Below are positions 29,688 to 42,165 of a stretch of 64,000 bases of DNA, one piece after another (within the stretch, counting starts at the first letter, position 1; every line of letters starts with the position of its first letter). Under the pieces are notes generated by a model. That model did not search any database. It worked only from the letters and a program-made list of their open reading frames with translations, and was not told where the DNA came from. A program made the position numbers and the translations under genes. The stretch is taken from the NCBI GenBank assembly GCA_964030475.1, contig CAXIPT010000002.1, forward strand, positions 19,003,703 to 19,067,702. The letters run 5' to 3'. Source of the DNA: Tethya wilhelma. Taxonomy: Eukaryota; Porifera; Demospongiae; Tethyida; Tethyidae.

Positions 29688-32600
29688 ATGCAGAATATTC
29701 TATCAGTGCGGCTTGTTTTCATATTGGGTAAGTTGATATTTTGCTTTCTGTGTATATTTTGACGAACAGTTGAAAGTGAGCATTTCAACTCCAACTGTAT
29801 GACCTTTGAAATTGTATTTTAGATGCATTATAAGTCACAAATTAACTATTAATTGGTTGTTTACACTATAAGAGCTCAGCTGCTAGACATGAGTAAACCT
29901 CAAATTAAAATGCCAGGCTGAGAAAAAGCACTCACTCAAAAAGCAAGCAGAATTGCCACTGCCCTGTATTGCTATTCCCAAGATATTGTTCGCCAGTCAC
30001 TGATGTCCAACTCTGTGACTTGTACATGTGGGATGAACATTAAATTCCTGAGTCCATTGAGTTGTGTATGTAGACCAATAATATCAGTTGCACTTGCAAT
30101 CTGTGGTTATTAGAACAACTATGTTGTGAACATAATTCACTTACTTTAACCAGCCATTTAACCACAGTCTGGTAAATTGCTCCCATTACCAGCTATTGGG
30201 TGCACTCTAGCACACTATCCCCATGTGGTCTGAAAGTATGCACATTGTTGTATATGCACCCTGGTTCGTGTAGGAAAACAATAGTGACGGAGAAATTTGT
30301 ATCAATACGTCATAAACGCTGTATTATCTTCCTTGAGGCTACTTTTCTTGACTGAAGAGTCATTGTTTTGTCTATATAGTTGTACTGAGATGAAAACAAT
30401 GATTAGTTTAAGTATGAAACCAAGAAGCAAGTCGGTTGTTACTTAACCTTTCATTAGCAAGGGCTGCATGATCTATCCTGTTTATGATAAATTACCGTTA
30501 ACTTTCAACTTCACCTCTTCCTGTGTATGCTGCGCTACATGAGTTAGAATCACTTTCTTTGGACCACATATTTCAATTTGAGGTTTAAAGTACTTAAGCA
30601 AAGTAGTTTGTTAGCGTTAATGTGCTAATGGCACAAGGTAAACACTTTAGAGCTGCATCGTTACATCACTGTCACTAGGCGACATAATTACCCTGGCATA
30701 GTTCGAGTAATTGAATATGACAGTATCAAAGTGTTGCTTGTATTGTGTGTGCAAGCACATGGCGTGGTGGGCTGGAGTTAGATCGATTACCAGCTATGCA
30801 TAGCTAACATTTGAGTCCCGATACAGTTGTAAACTGCATGCAACAACCATAATATATAGTTGCCGATGTATTGTTACAGCCATCAGACACTCGGTCACCA
30901 CATGTCAGGGGTATGTGTTTGTAACCAAAGGTATGTGACAGTTATGTTTTGCATATGGTTTGCATATCTTCCTGCTTTGCATGCATGGTGGTCTTAGATG
31001 TTGGAATATCGTCTGAAACAAAAACTGATAGCATGCTAAAAAACATATTTTGGGTATCAAGTTCACAGAGTAGAGCGATCATTAGAAGTATAATGATTAC
31101 ATGAGACTGGTTGTACGTAATCATGTATACTTTGAAGTGAATTTTGAACGCAACAATGTACACATACCTACCTGTACTTGGTGTCATCTTCTTACATTCA
31201 GAAGAGCATACCCTCTCTCTTGCTAGCATTTAAATTTTTTTCCTGTGTTACACTTTTTCTGTTGCCAAAGATGGTTTCTTTGTGTCTCGACACCTGGCCA
31301 AACCTTGTCAGCATGATATAAATGGTGCATTACATTCTTGCTTGCATGCAAACACTACATGGCTCCTCTAATGCAATTGTGAATATTATCAGATGCATTG
31401 TTGTGTTTGTGCGTGTGTAAATAATGATATGATTAGTTCATGCAGTAAGAATGTGTGGCTGGTTGCAAGTTTTGTAGGATATAATTATAGTGTGTTGTTT
31501 TTGTCTTGTACCACAGGATTAGAATGTACTTTGATGTGGCCCTGGTTTTTTGAAACGAAATTGCCAGCAATTTTTCGGTTGTTGAAACTTTAAAAGGAGT
31601 GATGGCTTGCACCAGACGGTATTATCTCGTGTGTTACATATGTGTTGACCATTTGAAACAGACAAATCAGTGCTGTTAATAAACAATTAATAACAGTTAT
31701 CACATGGTAATTACTATTTAGGAAGACTGTCCTTGCGCTTTAGCATTCCACCGATTGTAGGAGGTGAGACATATGGACCAGTTGTGTCAGCATTGAGTAG
31801 TCTCCTCTATATCAATATAGGCTAATTCAATTATGCAAAAGGAAACCGTACTATCTATGAATGGCTGCAATATGTTCTCTGGAACTTGTAAACAGTACCT
31901 TTGGCGAATGGATATGCATGCACATGACTCTGAATTCCGATCTTGGGATTTTTGGATGCTTATTATCGACACTGTTATTTCGTGGCATATGGCATTGTGT
32001 GTTTAGTGTATGCATATTTTAGGATAGTACATGCATGACTCTTGTTTGTCACTGCATGTGTGTTCCGTGGTATGATCGGTTGGATGGATACGAGGCCGGT
32101 GTTCTCATAAGAAAAGCACACGTGTGATGAGCGATCTGCTAAAACAATTATGCTAATAAGGTTATTAAAATGCACCTGGTTGTTGGACTGGATGACCTGT
32201 CCTGCTATGCTTTGAAGGGATGTTGATCGCACTGGATAATCTTTCCCAGTTATCATACCACACTCTATTATGGGATTCAACCACAGTCTCATCTTCTTCC
32301 CATAATTTCTTTGTGTTCTCTCAGCAGTGGATAATAGCCAGCCACATTAGCACTCCTTTCTCAGCCTTTGCTTTACCATAGCTATAAGTGCTATTTGATT
32401 GTTTGTTTGGTGCTCACAGCAACACACACACTAGCTAGCCTTGTGTACTGAAGTGTGATGTGAATCCACACACCTGAAATATTATTGAATTCAAGCTAGT
32501 AAGATTGATTAACGAACAAATTTAGAAGATTGGCTGGCGATATGGCTCATTGATTGCCCTGATCACCAACAGTCGCCCAATACGTGCAGCCTAATTGAGA

Positions 32601-34539
32601 TGAAATGGTTAATGGGTAAATAATTTCTGTTATAATTCCTTCGCACAGCACAAAATAATTTGTTGCTTGTAGAACGTGTTTCAGCACGTGTTCCCTGTAG
32701 CACATGCGTCAGCAATGTAGTTCTGAGTGCCGAGATATTCCACACTGCCTATTATCACTAATTGATTAATGCATTTGCTGATATGTGAGCAATGAAGGCG
32801 TTGCTAGGATGTGAATGTGTAATCTGTACGTCTATTACTAATACACGTGCACACACATACACTTGCAAATGTAGACACACACACGCACACATTCCACAAG
32901 TTAAAGCACATGTGTAAATACACCTATTCCAGCCATTTATAATCCCATGACATTGTATATCTATTGCGATTTTCTCTTGCATTCTCACACATTCGATGTT
33001 GACACACACGTACACACATGCACACACCTATTGTCTCCACATACAGGCATTTGTGCCGGCCTATTGTGGGAGAGTGTGTACACTAGAACCGTACTAGAGG
33101 TGACTCCACCAACACTCCTAATCAACTCTGGCGGGGGTAGCAATCAGGATAGGCAGGAGCAGAACACTCAGGACGAAGCTCTCTTTGAATGCTTAGAGGT
33201 ACATACATTGTGTGCGTGACGTGTGTGTTGTTGATTATTCTTGAGCTCTGTTGCATGCGTAGGTATGTGTGCATTGTTTTAGATTCTTGTGTGTGCAAGT
33301 ATTCTCGGAAGTATGTTGTGTACTCATTGATCAGAATCTAATTACATATTTCAAGAAATGTATGCGTGCATGTTAGTTCTAGTATGACCTAAATTATTGA
33401 CGTGAAGAAATGTATCATTGTTTACTCGGGAATTCTTGTCTCTACTACAATAGGTTCATGACAATGCCCCACCTCACCGTCCTAAGACACAGGTCATCTG
33501 GATGAAGGATGGCATCGTAATGGACCTCAACTCAAAGAAGTACAAAGAGTATGGGAAGAAGAAGTGGCTCCTCGTTAGAGAGCTCAATGAACGTGACAGT
33601 GGAATCTATGAATGTGCCTTCACTCAAAATTCTACCAATAAAGGAAAAGCTGAACTTTGGTGTGAGTTAATAGAGACTACATGTGTTAGTATGTATGCTA
33701 TGCTATGCATATAGAGGTATCTGTTGCCACTGTTTTTAATTATGTGTACGTATTTGTTTGTTTGTTTGTTTGTACTGCACCAATAAGGTCAACAAGTGAT
33801 TCATTCCAAGTTGAGTAATTGCAGTTGAGTCATAAACAATCACGCTTGCTAACCGCACTAAACTGCACTACAAATTAATTCACAATACAAGTTCAGTGTC
33901 TCCTTCACAGAGAAAGTACAGGCACACGTCGGAATCTCAACAAGCTTCTCAAGCTTTACATGCTAATAAACGTTTTCTTTCATCTCTAATTGCTTGAAGC
34001 GAACGTTTCCAAGTACGAATTGGTTTGTTTGTTTGTACAGACACCCAGACCAACTAAATCAATTATACCCTGACATCGGTTACCATTCACAACGTCTTTG
34101 TTCCCATTACTATTGCACTTTGTCCCCTCTTTGACTTGAAAGCTATTGACTCTGAAACTACATGCACACTTTCAATGTTTGTGTGTTCCAACAACTCCCG
34201 GCCTACATTACTGCTGAGCATACGTTCTCTCTACTGGCCCATGGCCATACGACATTTCACACCTTATGTATGCACAATTTATAACTCTTGATTGTCGTCT
34301 GTTGTCCCAGACTGGTAATGTAATATACTTGTACATGCGGGTGTCACCTTGCAATATTTATTGTCGTCCCACAGTTACTCCCATTGTACATGAACCCCCT
34401 ACACCCCAAGAGCTGGAGGTGCAGACTACTGGCATCGTCTTGTGCAATGTCAGCTGGAGCACGAGGAGAGTGGACTGGTTGAAGGATGGGAATCTCGTTG
34501 CTAGCACCAATGAGACACTCAATAGAGGTACTTGTGTGT

Positions 34540-34616
<77 letters not shown>

Positions 34617-35277
34617 GATAATAACACCAACGTAGGGCAATCAGTGTGAAATGCTTGGTATGGTCTCTATTGAATACTACATGTGTGCATATTTTAGTGC
34701 TATACTCTATAAATATTAGGATAACTCGATTATGTCTACATTGTGATTGGCACATTCATGGCAAATTATTGTAATTACAACAATTGATGTGCAACTGCAA
34801 CTGTCACTGCACTTGTTTGAATGTCCAATCAGACATTTTAAGCCCAATATGGCTCACTGTCGGAGTAGTATTAACTCTACATCCCTTGGGAATGTGGCAT
34901 GTTGCACACTCTATGGTTTATGGTAAACAACAATTACACCATTCTGGTATGTCTAGTACATGCGTACGATGCGTCTGTGAACCAAATTGTTTTTCTTGAG
35001 AAAAAAACCAGTGAAATTCTTGCACTTTTCTACTCTCCAATACCATAGAAGGTGTGCAGGTCCATGTATGGGTGGTGTTGTGGCTCACCAAGAACATTCT
35101 TAATGCAATTAACTAATTTTATGATCATCTTCGGACCATGTGTGTGGCAAGCCACTTACTCTTGACCAGCTTTGGTTAATGAGAAAAATTAGCTATGCAC
35201 ATACACTGTTTGGTTTCACAAATCAAATTAATTGTTAATCTGTTGTAAACATGATCACTAGTAGCACGTGGTATGAA

Positions 35278-35333
<56 letters not shown>

Positions 35334-37360
35334 CACACACTCACAATATAGATTCTCGTTACTTTGTCTCCATGAATGGGTCTCTAACAATATCCAACGT
35401 TGTTCCAAGCGACCGTGGCCTCTACAGATGTGTGGCAAGCAACAAAGCCGGACAGACTGGAGCAGAGATAGAAGTGATAATCAACAGCACTCACTTCCTA
35501 CCTCTTCCCCCCTCCAGTCATGGTGGACTACTCACACCCATCGAAGATACAGACACACACACCAACGACACCATCATCGAGAAAACATGTGTAGATTACC
35601 AAGACATAAGCTTTGGAGTGTCCCCTTACGTGCACTCTGAACCTCTCCTGACTGAGAGTATTCCCTCCCACGAGTGGTCGCGGCCCTATTTCACAAAGAC
35701 CCCTCCTAGTTGTGTCCAGACCACTGTAGGCTATACCATCGTACTCTCCTGCTCTGCAAGTGGCAACCCCACACCAACAGTAACGTGGACTCACAACGAC
35801 AAGGAGCTGGTCATTGTAGCAATGGTATGTGAACAATTGAGGGAAAATTCTAGGAAATTTAAGGCAATGTAGAGTGTATTCATAGTTGTGACGTATTATG
35901 TAAATGCAGCAATCAGATGATGGTCGAGTACGTCATAGCTATGTGCAGCTACCCGACGGCTCCTTAAAGATAACAACAGTGCAGGCAAGTGACAAAGGTG
36001 TGTTCACTTGCCTCATGAGCAGTGAAATGGGCAGCAACTCCACCAGTGTCCGCCTGAGAGTGAGAGAGATGGAGTCATTGTGTGGAGTGAGGGCTGGAGA
36101 GGAGGAACAGCACGGGGCTGATCACATGCGAAGAAAACGGGTGGTGATGGGCGAACAGGTCACCACTGTGGAGGAATGGCCTTGGCAGGTAGAGGATTTA
36201 GAATTTCAGCACATGACTACTTCAATTTCAGTACTGCTCATTCTTACGTTGTTTATTTTTATGAAATTTTTACCACCTCTTGATATTATTGTAGTGGTGT
36301 TACTAATTTCCCACCTTGCAGGTTCTCATTGAGTATAATGTCAGTTCACAGTCTCAAAGTATGTTGGGCTCAGGCAGTCAAGAGCCAGAGTACAACAAAC
36401 AGTTGTGTGGAGGAGCCCTCGTTCGTCCAGACTGGTTGCTAACGGCAGCACACTGTCTTTACTCTTCGCCCTACCAGCGGAGAGACGTGGATAATCTTAT
36501 TGTTCGTGTAGGTGTGTTCAATCGCTCCGATTACAGCGAACCACATCAACAGTTGGTGAAGGTGAGGGACAGCGGTATAGAATTTCAGTTATTGAATGCT
36601 TACTCTGTTCTTAATCACGATCCGTAATTGCATTCACATATGTGCAGGTCCACGATTACGTAGTGCACCCTCAATATAGTCCATTTGCTAGTGGTTCAGA
36701 GCACGACGTGGCATTGATCAAGCTAGCCCACCCAGTGAGGCCTTCTTTAGAGACCGGCTACGTCTGTTTACCAGAGAGAGCACAAGAGCCATTGGAGGGG
36801 ACCCTCTGTACGGTCACTGGCTGGGGACACCTCAAACAGCAAGCAGGAGTGTCACCAGAGCTCTTGCATAAAGCACAAGTGCCACTTGTCTCATTAAGGT
36901 GTGTATGTTTGTTTGTTTGTTTGCTATTAATTCCCTAGCAATCAAGCTTTTATTTTAATGTTGGGGTTACTCGATGATTCATTGAATTAGACGTAGGCTC
37001 TCCATACCAATTGAAGACCTTTAATTATGTGTGTGCACATGCAAAAAAGGAATGTGTTGAATCTCCATTAGCTCTAGATTTTCTCCACACACATACACAT
37101 GCAGTCGTTGTCGCAGTCCACAGTCTTATGGCTCCGCTGTGACTCGCAACATGCTGTGTGCAGGCTGGATGGAAGGTGGGCCAGATGCCTGCCAGAATGA
37201 CAGTGGAGGCCCATTGGTCTGTGTCAACAGTGGAAGATGGGCTATATATGGAGTAGTGAACTATGGAGATGGTTGTGGATTACCACACAAGTATGGTGTC
37301 TATGCTAGAGTTGTCAAGTATGTTAGGTGGATCAACAAAACTATGAAAGACTTCATTTGA
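29688..37360 (+). CDS. Ig-domain serine protease (Ig x3 plus trypsin)
   Basis: Secreted or surface mosaic protein. Exons: 29688-29727, 33047-33198, 33454-33661, 34375-34527, 35352-35824, 35910-36188, 36322-36561, 36648-36898, 37105-37360; 2052 nt, 683 aa. A signal peptide ([14 protein letters not shown] + ICAG) is split by a 3.3-kb first intron. Three Ig-like domains follow, judged from Cys...Trp...Tyr-x-Cys patterns: VIWMKDG...GIYECAF; VDWLKDG...[17 protein letters not shown]...GVFTCLMS. Then RRKR|VVMG marks the zymogen cleavage site and the trypsin domain begins. The triad is intact: [15 protein letters not shown] and QNDSGGPL; an Asp six residues before the Ser predicts trypsin-like specificity. 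Substrate unknown. Ig-trypsin fusions recall neurotrypsin-like mosaics, but the domain set differs. Confidence 0.88.
29728..33046 (+). other. Large first intron of the Ig-trypsin gene
   Basis: A 3.3-kb intron in a region where most are under 150 nt. It ends in a CA-rich stretch before the acceptor at 33046. I saw no credible internal exon, RNA gene or transposon frame. Confidence 0.6.
34532..34615 (+). repeat. (TG)n microsatellite just after a splice donor
   Basis: Two TG runs (about 30 and 50 bp) separated by TCAC, beginning within four bases of the donor at 34527/34528 in the Ig-trypsin gene. Confidence 0.9.
35279..35331 (+). repeat. (CT)n microsatellite before a splice acceptor
   Basis: Perfect CT run of about 52 bp, ending 20 bp before the acceptor of the exon at 35352; it may act as an extended polypyrimidine tract. 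Confidence 0.9.
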
Positions 37361-37860
37361 TTGCGAAGTATCTCTTATTGTATTATTTTTATGTTATTGC
37401 ATTCAAGTATAATTTTTTTTGCATAATATTATCTTTCTATTTTACTCTGCAATATCACTTGAAATCAATCAATCATCTATTGTTACTGTGTGTTACTTTG
37501 ATCATGCTCTAGACTAAGCTACACCCCTAGTATGGTAAAGGTCGATTTATGCACAATTATCAGTACAGTACCACTGCATGGGTGCACTAAATTGTAAAAA
37601 GCACCATGTATGCTATTATCTATGATGCTATACAGCATGCATACATATATTATTATTACGCTGTGCCGATCGAGGTTTAGCACTTGTGCATGGACCATGC
37701 ATGCAATAGTTTACTGTTAGTGCATGTAAACTGGCTGCATGGTGGGTGGGGCTGGTATTAATTTTTATACCACCCACGTTCATCCATCCGCTGGCGATCA
37801 CATGACTGTCTGAATCGCACGAGAAGCTTGGTGAGGGTCGTTCAAGAAAAGGTAGACACA

Positions 37861-39178
37861 ATGGCCAATCCTTTTGGTTCTGACACTGCTGACTACGGTA
37901 CACTGTCTGGAAGGAGCAGTGGCTTCCAAGGCAGAGGTTAGTATTCTCGTTCTAGAATTATTTAAAATGGTGTCAAACACCAAACACTCTATTAGTATAC
38001 TTCTGTTTTTGATATATAATTTTATAGTTTCATGACTGATTTATATATAAGTCAATAACCTGGTTTGGTGGTTTCTTATTGGTCTTGAGTAAGCAATAGG
38101 TAGTTTCTTCATAGATAGAGGCTTAGCTATCTGTGTATGGACTGAATTTTGCTAGTACACATTTTTTGACCTCTGCTTTGCCTCATAAGTCATAATTTTC
38201 TACATAATTTTTACAGATGATATTTTGAATGTTATTTTTAACAGAGGATTCTATAAGTATGTGTTATACTCAGGCATTGTTTGGAGTCCACACTCTATTG
38301 GTTCATAGGTCAGAGTCAATAGGTAGTCACATGCTCATGGTGATGTATCACATGTTGCAAGTTCTAAACTAGTGATAGTTCCAATAGCAATTATCATAGG
38401 AGTACATCTTTTCTTCCCCACAGATGAGTTCTCTTCCCTTCAACAGAACATTGGAAATGCTATTCTTGAAATTCGTCGAAGCAGTACGTTAGCAACTCTT
38501 ATGTAGAATAATTTGTTTATGATTGATCTCTCTGTTGCTACACCTCATTCAGCTCAAACCCTTCGCTCCTTGGAGACCCAAGTTGGCACTGTATCTGACA
38601 GTGAGGAGTTACGAAGAAGAATGTAAGCTGTTGGAAGGAAGTGGGCTCTACAATTATGTGATCTTGTGTTTGTGTGTGTCTTTGTAGTCAATCTCTGATG
38701 AGGACGAGCATGGGTAAAGTTAGGACTGCTACCGAACAGCTCAATGATATGAACCAGATGATTCGAGGATCAGCAGACGTGAGTTGCACTGTAGCCATTG
38801 GATTCTCTTGTAGCATGTGTGTGTGTGTGTGTGTGTGTGTCTGTGTGTGTATCTTGTTGTTGTCAAGTCCACCTGAAATAAATGGGATAAATGCAACAAT
38901 TTGTGTATTCTACTGGTTGTGGAAGTAATTTGGTGTTTCGTGTGAGGATCTGTGTTGTTTTGTCAACTGGGAGCATCTTGTGTTTCTTTTATTGTTTTCT
39001 TGTTTCGTTCATATTCATAGCTTACTTGGACAATGTCCTTCACAATAACTTCAATAGTAGAGAGTTTAGTATCAGATTCAATGTCTGTCAATTGTAGACA
39101 GTTTTCTAACACTCATTCATTGGATACATATCCATGTCTCTACATGTGTTTACCAGCACACACACACACACACACANG

Positions 39179-39244
<66 letters not shown>

Positions 39245-40416
39245 GGGGCAGCAAATAGCGGCACAGAAAGTGCAACAGAGTCTATCAGGAGCTGTGAATG
39301 AGTTTCAGACTATATCCCAACGAGTGATGGACAAGCTCCAAGACAACCCTGATGTACCTCACTCTGGGACACCACACTCCCCTGGGTTCCTGGTACGTTT
39401 ACATCAACCACTAGCACTTTCACTTGGAAAGATCACCTTGTAAACTGATTGCCATTGTGTGTGTGTGTTGTTGTAGGATTCGGAAGGTGCTGCCCGTCAT
39501 GAGGAATCAGCAAGACTCTTGAGTAATTCTCCCGACCGTGCAGTCCAACAGCAGGAGTTCCTGGTGTCTAATGAAGCTGCTTATGTTGAGGAGAGAGCTG
39601 AGAGAATGGAAGAACTGGAGGTTAGGGAGTGCTTGAGGGGGAGGTGTACTGTACAAGGGATTTTCACTGTTAACTCTCCTTTTCTCTCGTTTTTTTACTG
39701 TCATGTTTGTCATGCAGCATGACATAGTCACGCTGAATCAGATCATGAATGAGATTGGAGGGATGGTCACTCAACAAGGGGAACAGATTAGTAAGTCCAA
39801 TGAACCAGCTGCTTCCATATTGCCCATCTCCTGATGGTATATAACTATTTAATTTTTACCTGTTTTCCACCCTCTTCCATCCTCTTCCATCCCAGACACC
39901 ATCGAAGGACATGTTGAAACCACTGCCATGAACGTTACCCGTGGAAACAGAGAACTTGAAGCAGGTGTTAGGTTCAAGGTAAAGATGTGGACAGCTATAT
40001 CGCTCAAAAATTCATTCTTGTGTAAAGTACATCATAACAATAGTGGGGAAGGGTTAGGGACAATGAACTCCATCAAAGGGACATAATAAGTGTGGCAATG
40101 ATGTACGTAGCAGAGTTTCTTTCATGGGGCAACTTTTTTTTTGGGGGGGGGGGCTCCTCTTCAGGTCATACATGCAGTCATGTGACCATGCTAGTGATGT
40201 TGTTTCTCAATCCATGCATGTACACAACCCTTGAATGGCCATTGTGTTCTCTGTTGGGTATTATTACCATGCAGACTCAGTTTCTTGAATTTTCTCCTCC
40301 TTTAGAAATGTTCCCGCAAGTTGACGTGCTGTATCGTGATCACACTTATTGTGCTTCTCCTTATTATCCTCATCATTGGGGTCGCAGTTGGGTGCACAGC
40401 ATCAAAGAAATGCTAG
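37861..40416 (+). CDS. Endosomal syntaxin (syntaxin 7/12 type Qa-SNARE)
   Basis: Target-membrane SNARE for fusion at early and late endosomes. Exons: 37861-37936, 38424-38483, 38553-38622, 38688-38778, 39243-39392, 39477-39620, 39718-39790, 39896-39978, 40306-40416; 858 nt, 285 aa, like vertebrate syntaxin 7/12. The N-terminal part shows the Habc helices (SSLQQNIGNAILEIRRS; LRSLETQVGT). The SNARE motif runs from about EERAERMEELEHDIVTLNQI to the membrane, with the ionic-layer Gln in MVTQQGEQI. A single C-terminal membrane anchor (CCIVITLIVLLLIILIIGVAV) preceded by Cys is followed by a short tail ending in Cys. The exon at 39243 follows a long CA repeat containing an N (39177). Confidence 0.93.
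38817..38850 (+). repeat. (TG)n microsatellite
   Basis: TG run in the syntaxin intron that follows the exon ending at 38778. Confidence 0.85.
39159..39241 (+). repeat. (CA)n microsatellite with N at 39177, ending at a splice acceptor
   Basis: CA run of about 80 bp, broken by one N and one ATA, leading directly into the acceptor of the syntaxin exon at 39243. Confidence 0.9.
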
Positions 40417-42165
40417 TCACATGACATTATAACCACAGTGTGTGTGTATCTTTGTGTGTCTATTATTAAACAAACTTTTCATATGGTTATCGATACATGG
40501 TGTGATAATTTTCTTCTAAACATTGTGTGTGAGCACTTCATTGACTGCATATACATGCATAAAAAAAAAATTACTGCTGATGTTGCAAGAATAATTAAAG
40601 TGTCTCCATATAAAGTGCACCTCAAGTTGTTTCTTGCAGAATGAGAGCTAAGGAATTGAATCTGAAAGTATTATACTATTGATTTTAATGATGATTAACT
40701 ATAATAATGCTTTGAAGTTAAAAGTGATCGGTTTGCCAAATTTATGTGAGTTCACAGATATAGCAGCATTATTATGCAACCTGCCATTCTTTGTACCATC
40801 ATCATGGATGGTGTTCTTGTGATGATCTTTGGGTGTGAAGTTCTTCAACTTCTTCAATCATGCCCTCAGCCTATTGGTGTATGTGTGTGTAAATGATATT
40901 ATACTGGTGCAGCCTCCGGCACGGTATATTACCATTATTCTGGCTGTTGAAACTCAGGGAGTATTGCTACTCATCAGGTAAAGTTCAGTCTGGTGAGCTA
41001 CTATTCGAGTACTATTGTAGAGTTTTCAACTCTGGTTTACAAGACTGAAATCCCTCCCAAAATGACCCTGAAGTTTGTATTACTCGTATTATGGCGCATG
41101 CTACACAATCAGAGACCAAACATACAAAAAATTTTTGTTGATTTCTCTGGACTCATTTCAACACGTGCTATATAGTCACATCAATGCTTTGTTAGAATGG
41201 ACGTGCATTTGTAATAATGTCTACATAGTGCTTTATTCTGAAACATAAAATCATAAAGGCACAATAAACAATCCGCTTCCACTGAAAAACAAACTGTGAC
41301 ATCAAGACTGTCATCATGCACCATATACTAGTTTTGACGTCTTCAAACTGTCATTCCATGAGAACTGACATCACTGATAATTTTGTGTGCATGTTTAGCT
41401 CATGCATGCATGTCAACACTGTTATAATAGTACTCACTGTTGACATAGAGCAGGTCTATGTACACATACTGCGAGATAAGCTATCCACTAGACACCTCAA
41501 ACACAATTATGTTGTCAAGGTTGTGTACTATTATCAACACATAAGCCCTTATCTACTCAACAACAATAGATAGCACTCACCATAAAAAGACCCGCTAACC
41601 ATGGATACCCAGAATACATCTATACACTAATAGTGGGTTGCTAGGGACAGGAACTAAAAATACTGGGAGTGTAGTAGTCCAGTAGACCAGCTGTGCACAC
41701 TGGAAACAATGATGGATGCACACAAACAAGGTTATCCGCCTTGAATAAGATTCAAAGTTGAGGCACACTCAACATTCAAAGTTGAGACACACTCAACGCT
41801 GGGTAAATGCAGACTTGACTGGACGGGTAAATGCAGACTTGACTGGATGGGTAAATGCGGGACTGTAATTATAGCGGGAGCCTGCAATTATTGGATTTTA
41901 CATGTGCTGATTTGATTTGTTACAGGAATGGTAAGCACGCTGTTACAATGTGAAGCTTACTCATGAACATGCATGATGACTGTATTTGTTGATATGTTCA
42001 AACTGCTCTGGTTTGTTGATAAAACCCGCAACCAACCTAGCACACTGCCTGGACCACTACTCTGTCCACTTTGTCGGTTTAGCTCCATGCATGCACCCAC
42101 TGATACATAGCATGTTATGTTTGGCAGTTGAAGAAGGGATTTTTTTTGCATGTTTTAATTGCCTA
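40417..42165. other. Convergent intergenic region
   Basis: About 1.75 kb between the syntaxin stop and the end of the minus-strand coiled-coil gene: UTR sequence, poly-A tracts (near 40560) and a small tandem repeat at 41748-41857. No credible exon seen. Confidence 0.55.
41748..41857 (+). repeat. Two adjacent short tandem repeats
   Basis: Two copies of TTCAAAGTTGAGrCACACTC are followed by about two and a half copies of a 25-bp unit starting GGTAAATGCAGACTTGACTG. Confidence 0.8.

Noticed and set aside
34344..34640. Thr-His repeat proteins on the minus strand
   Set aside because: They are translations of TG/CA microsatellites without conserved sequence; the same applies to similar frames at 81-438, 17145-17456 and 28674-29097.
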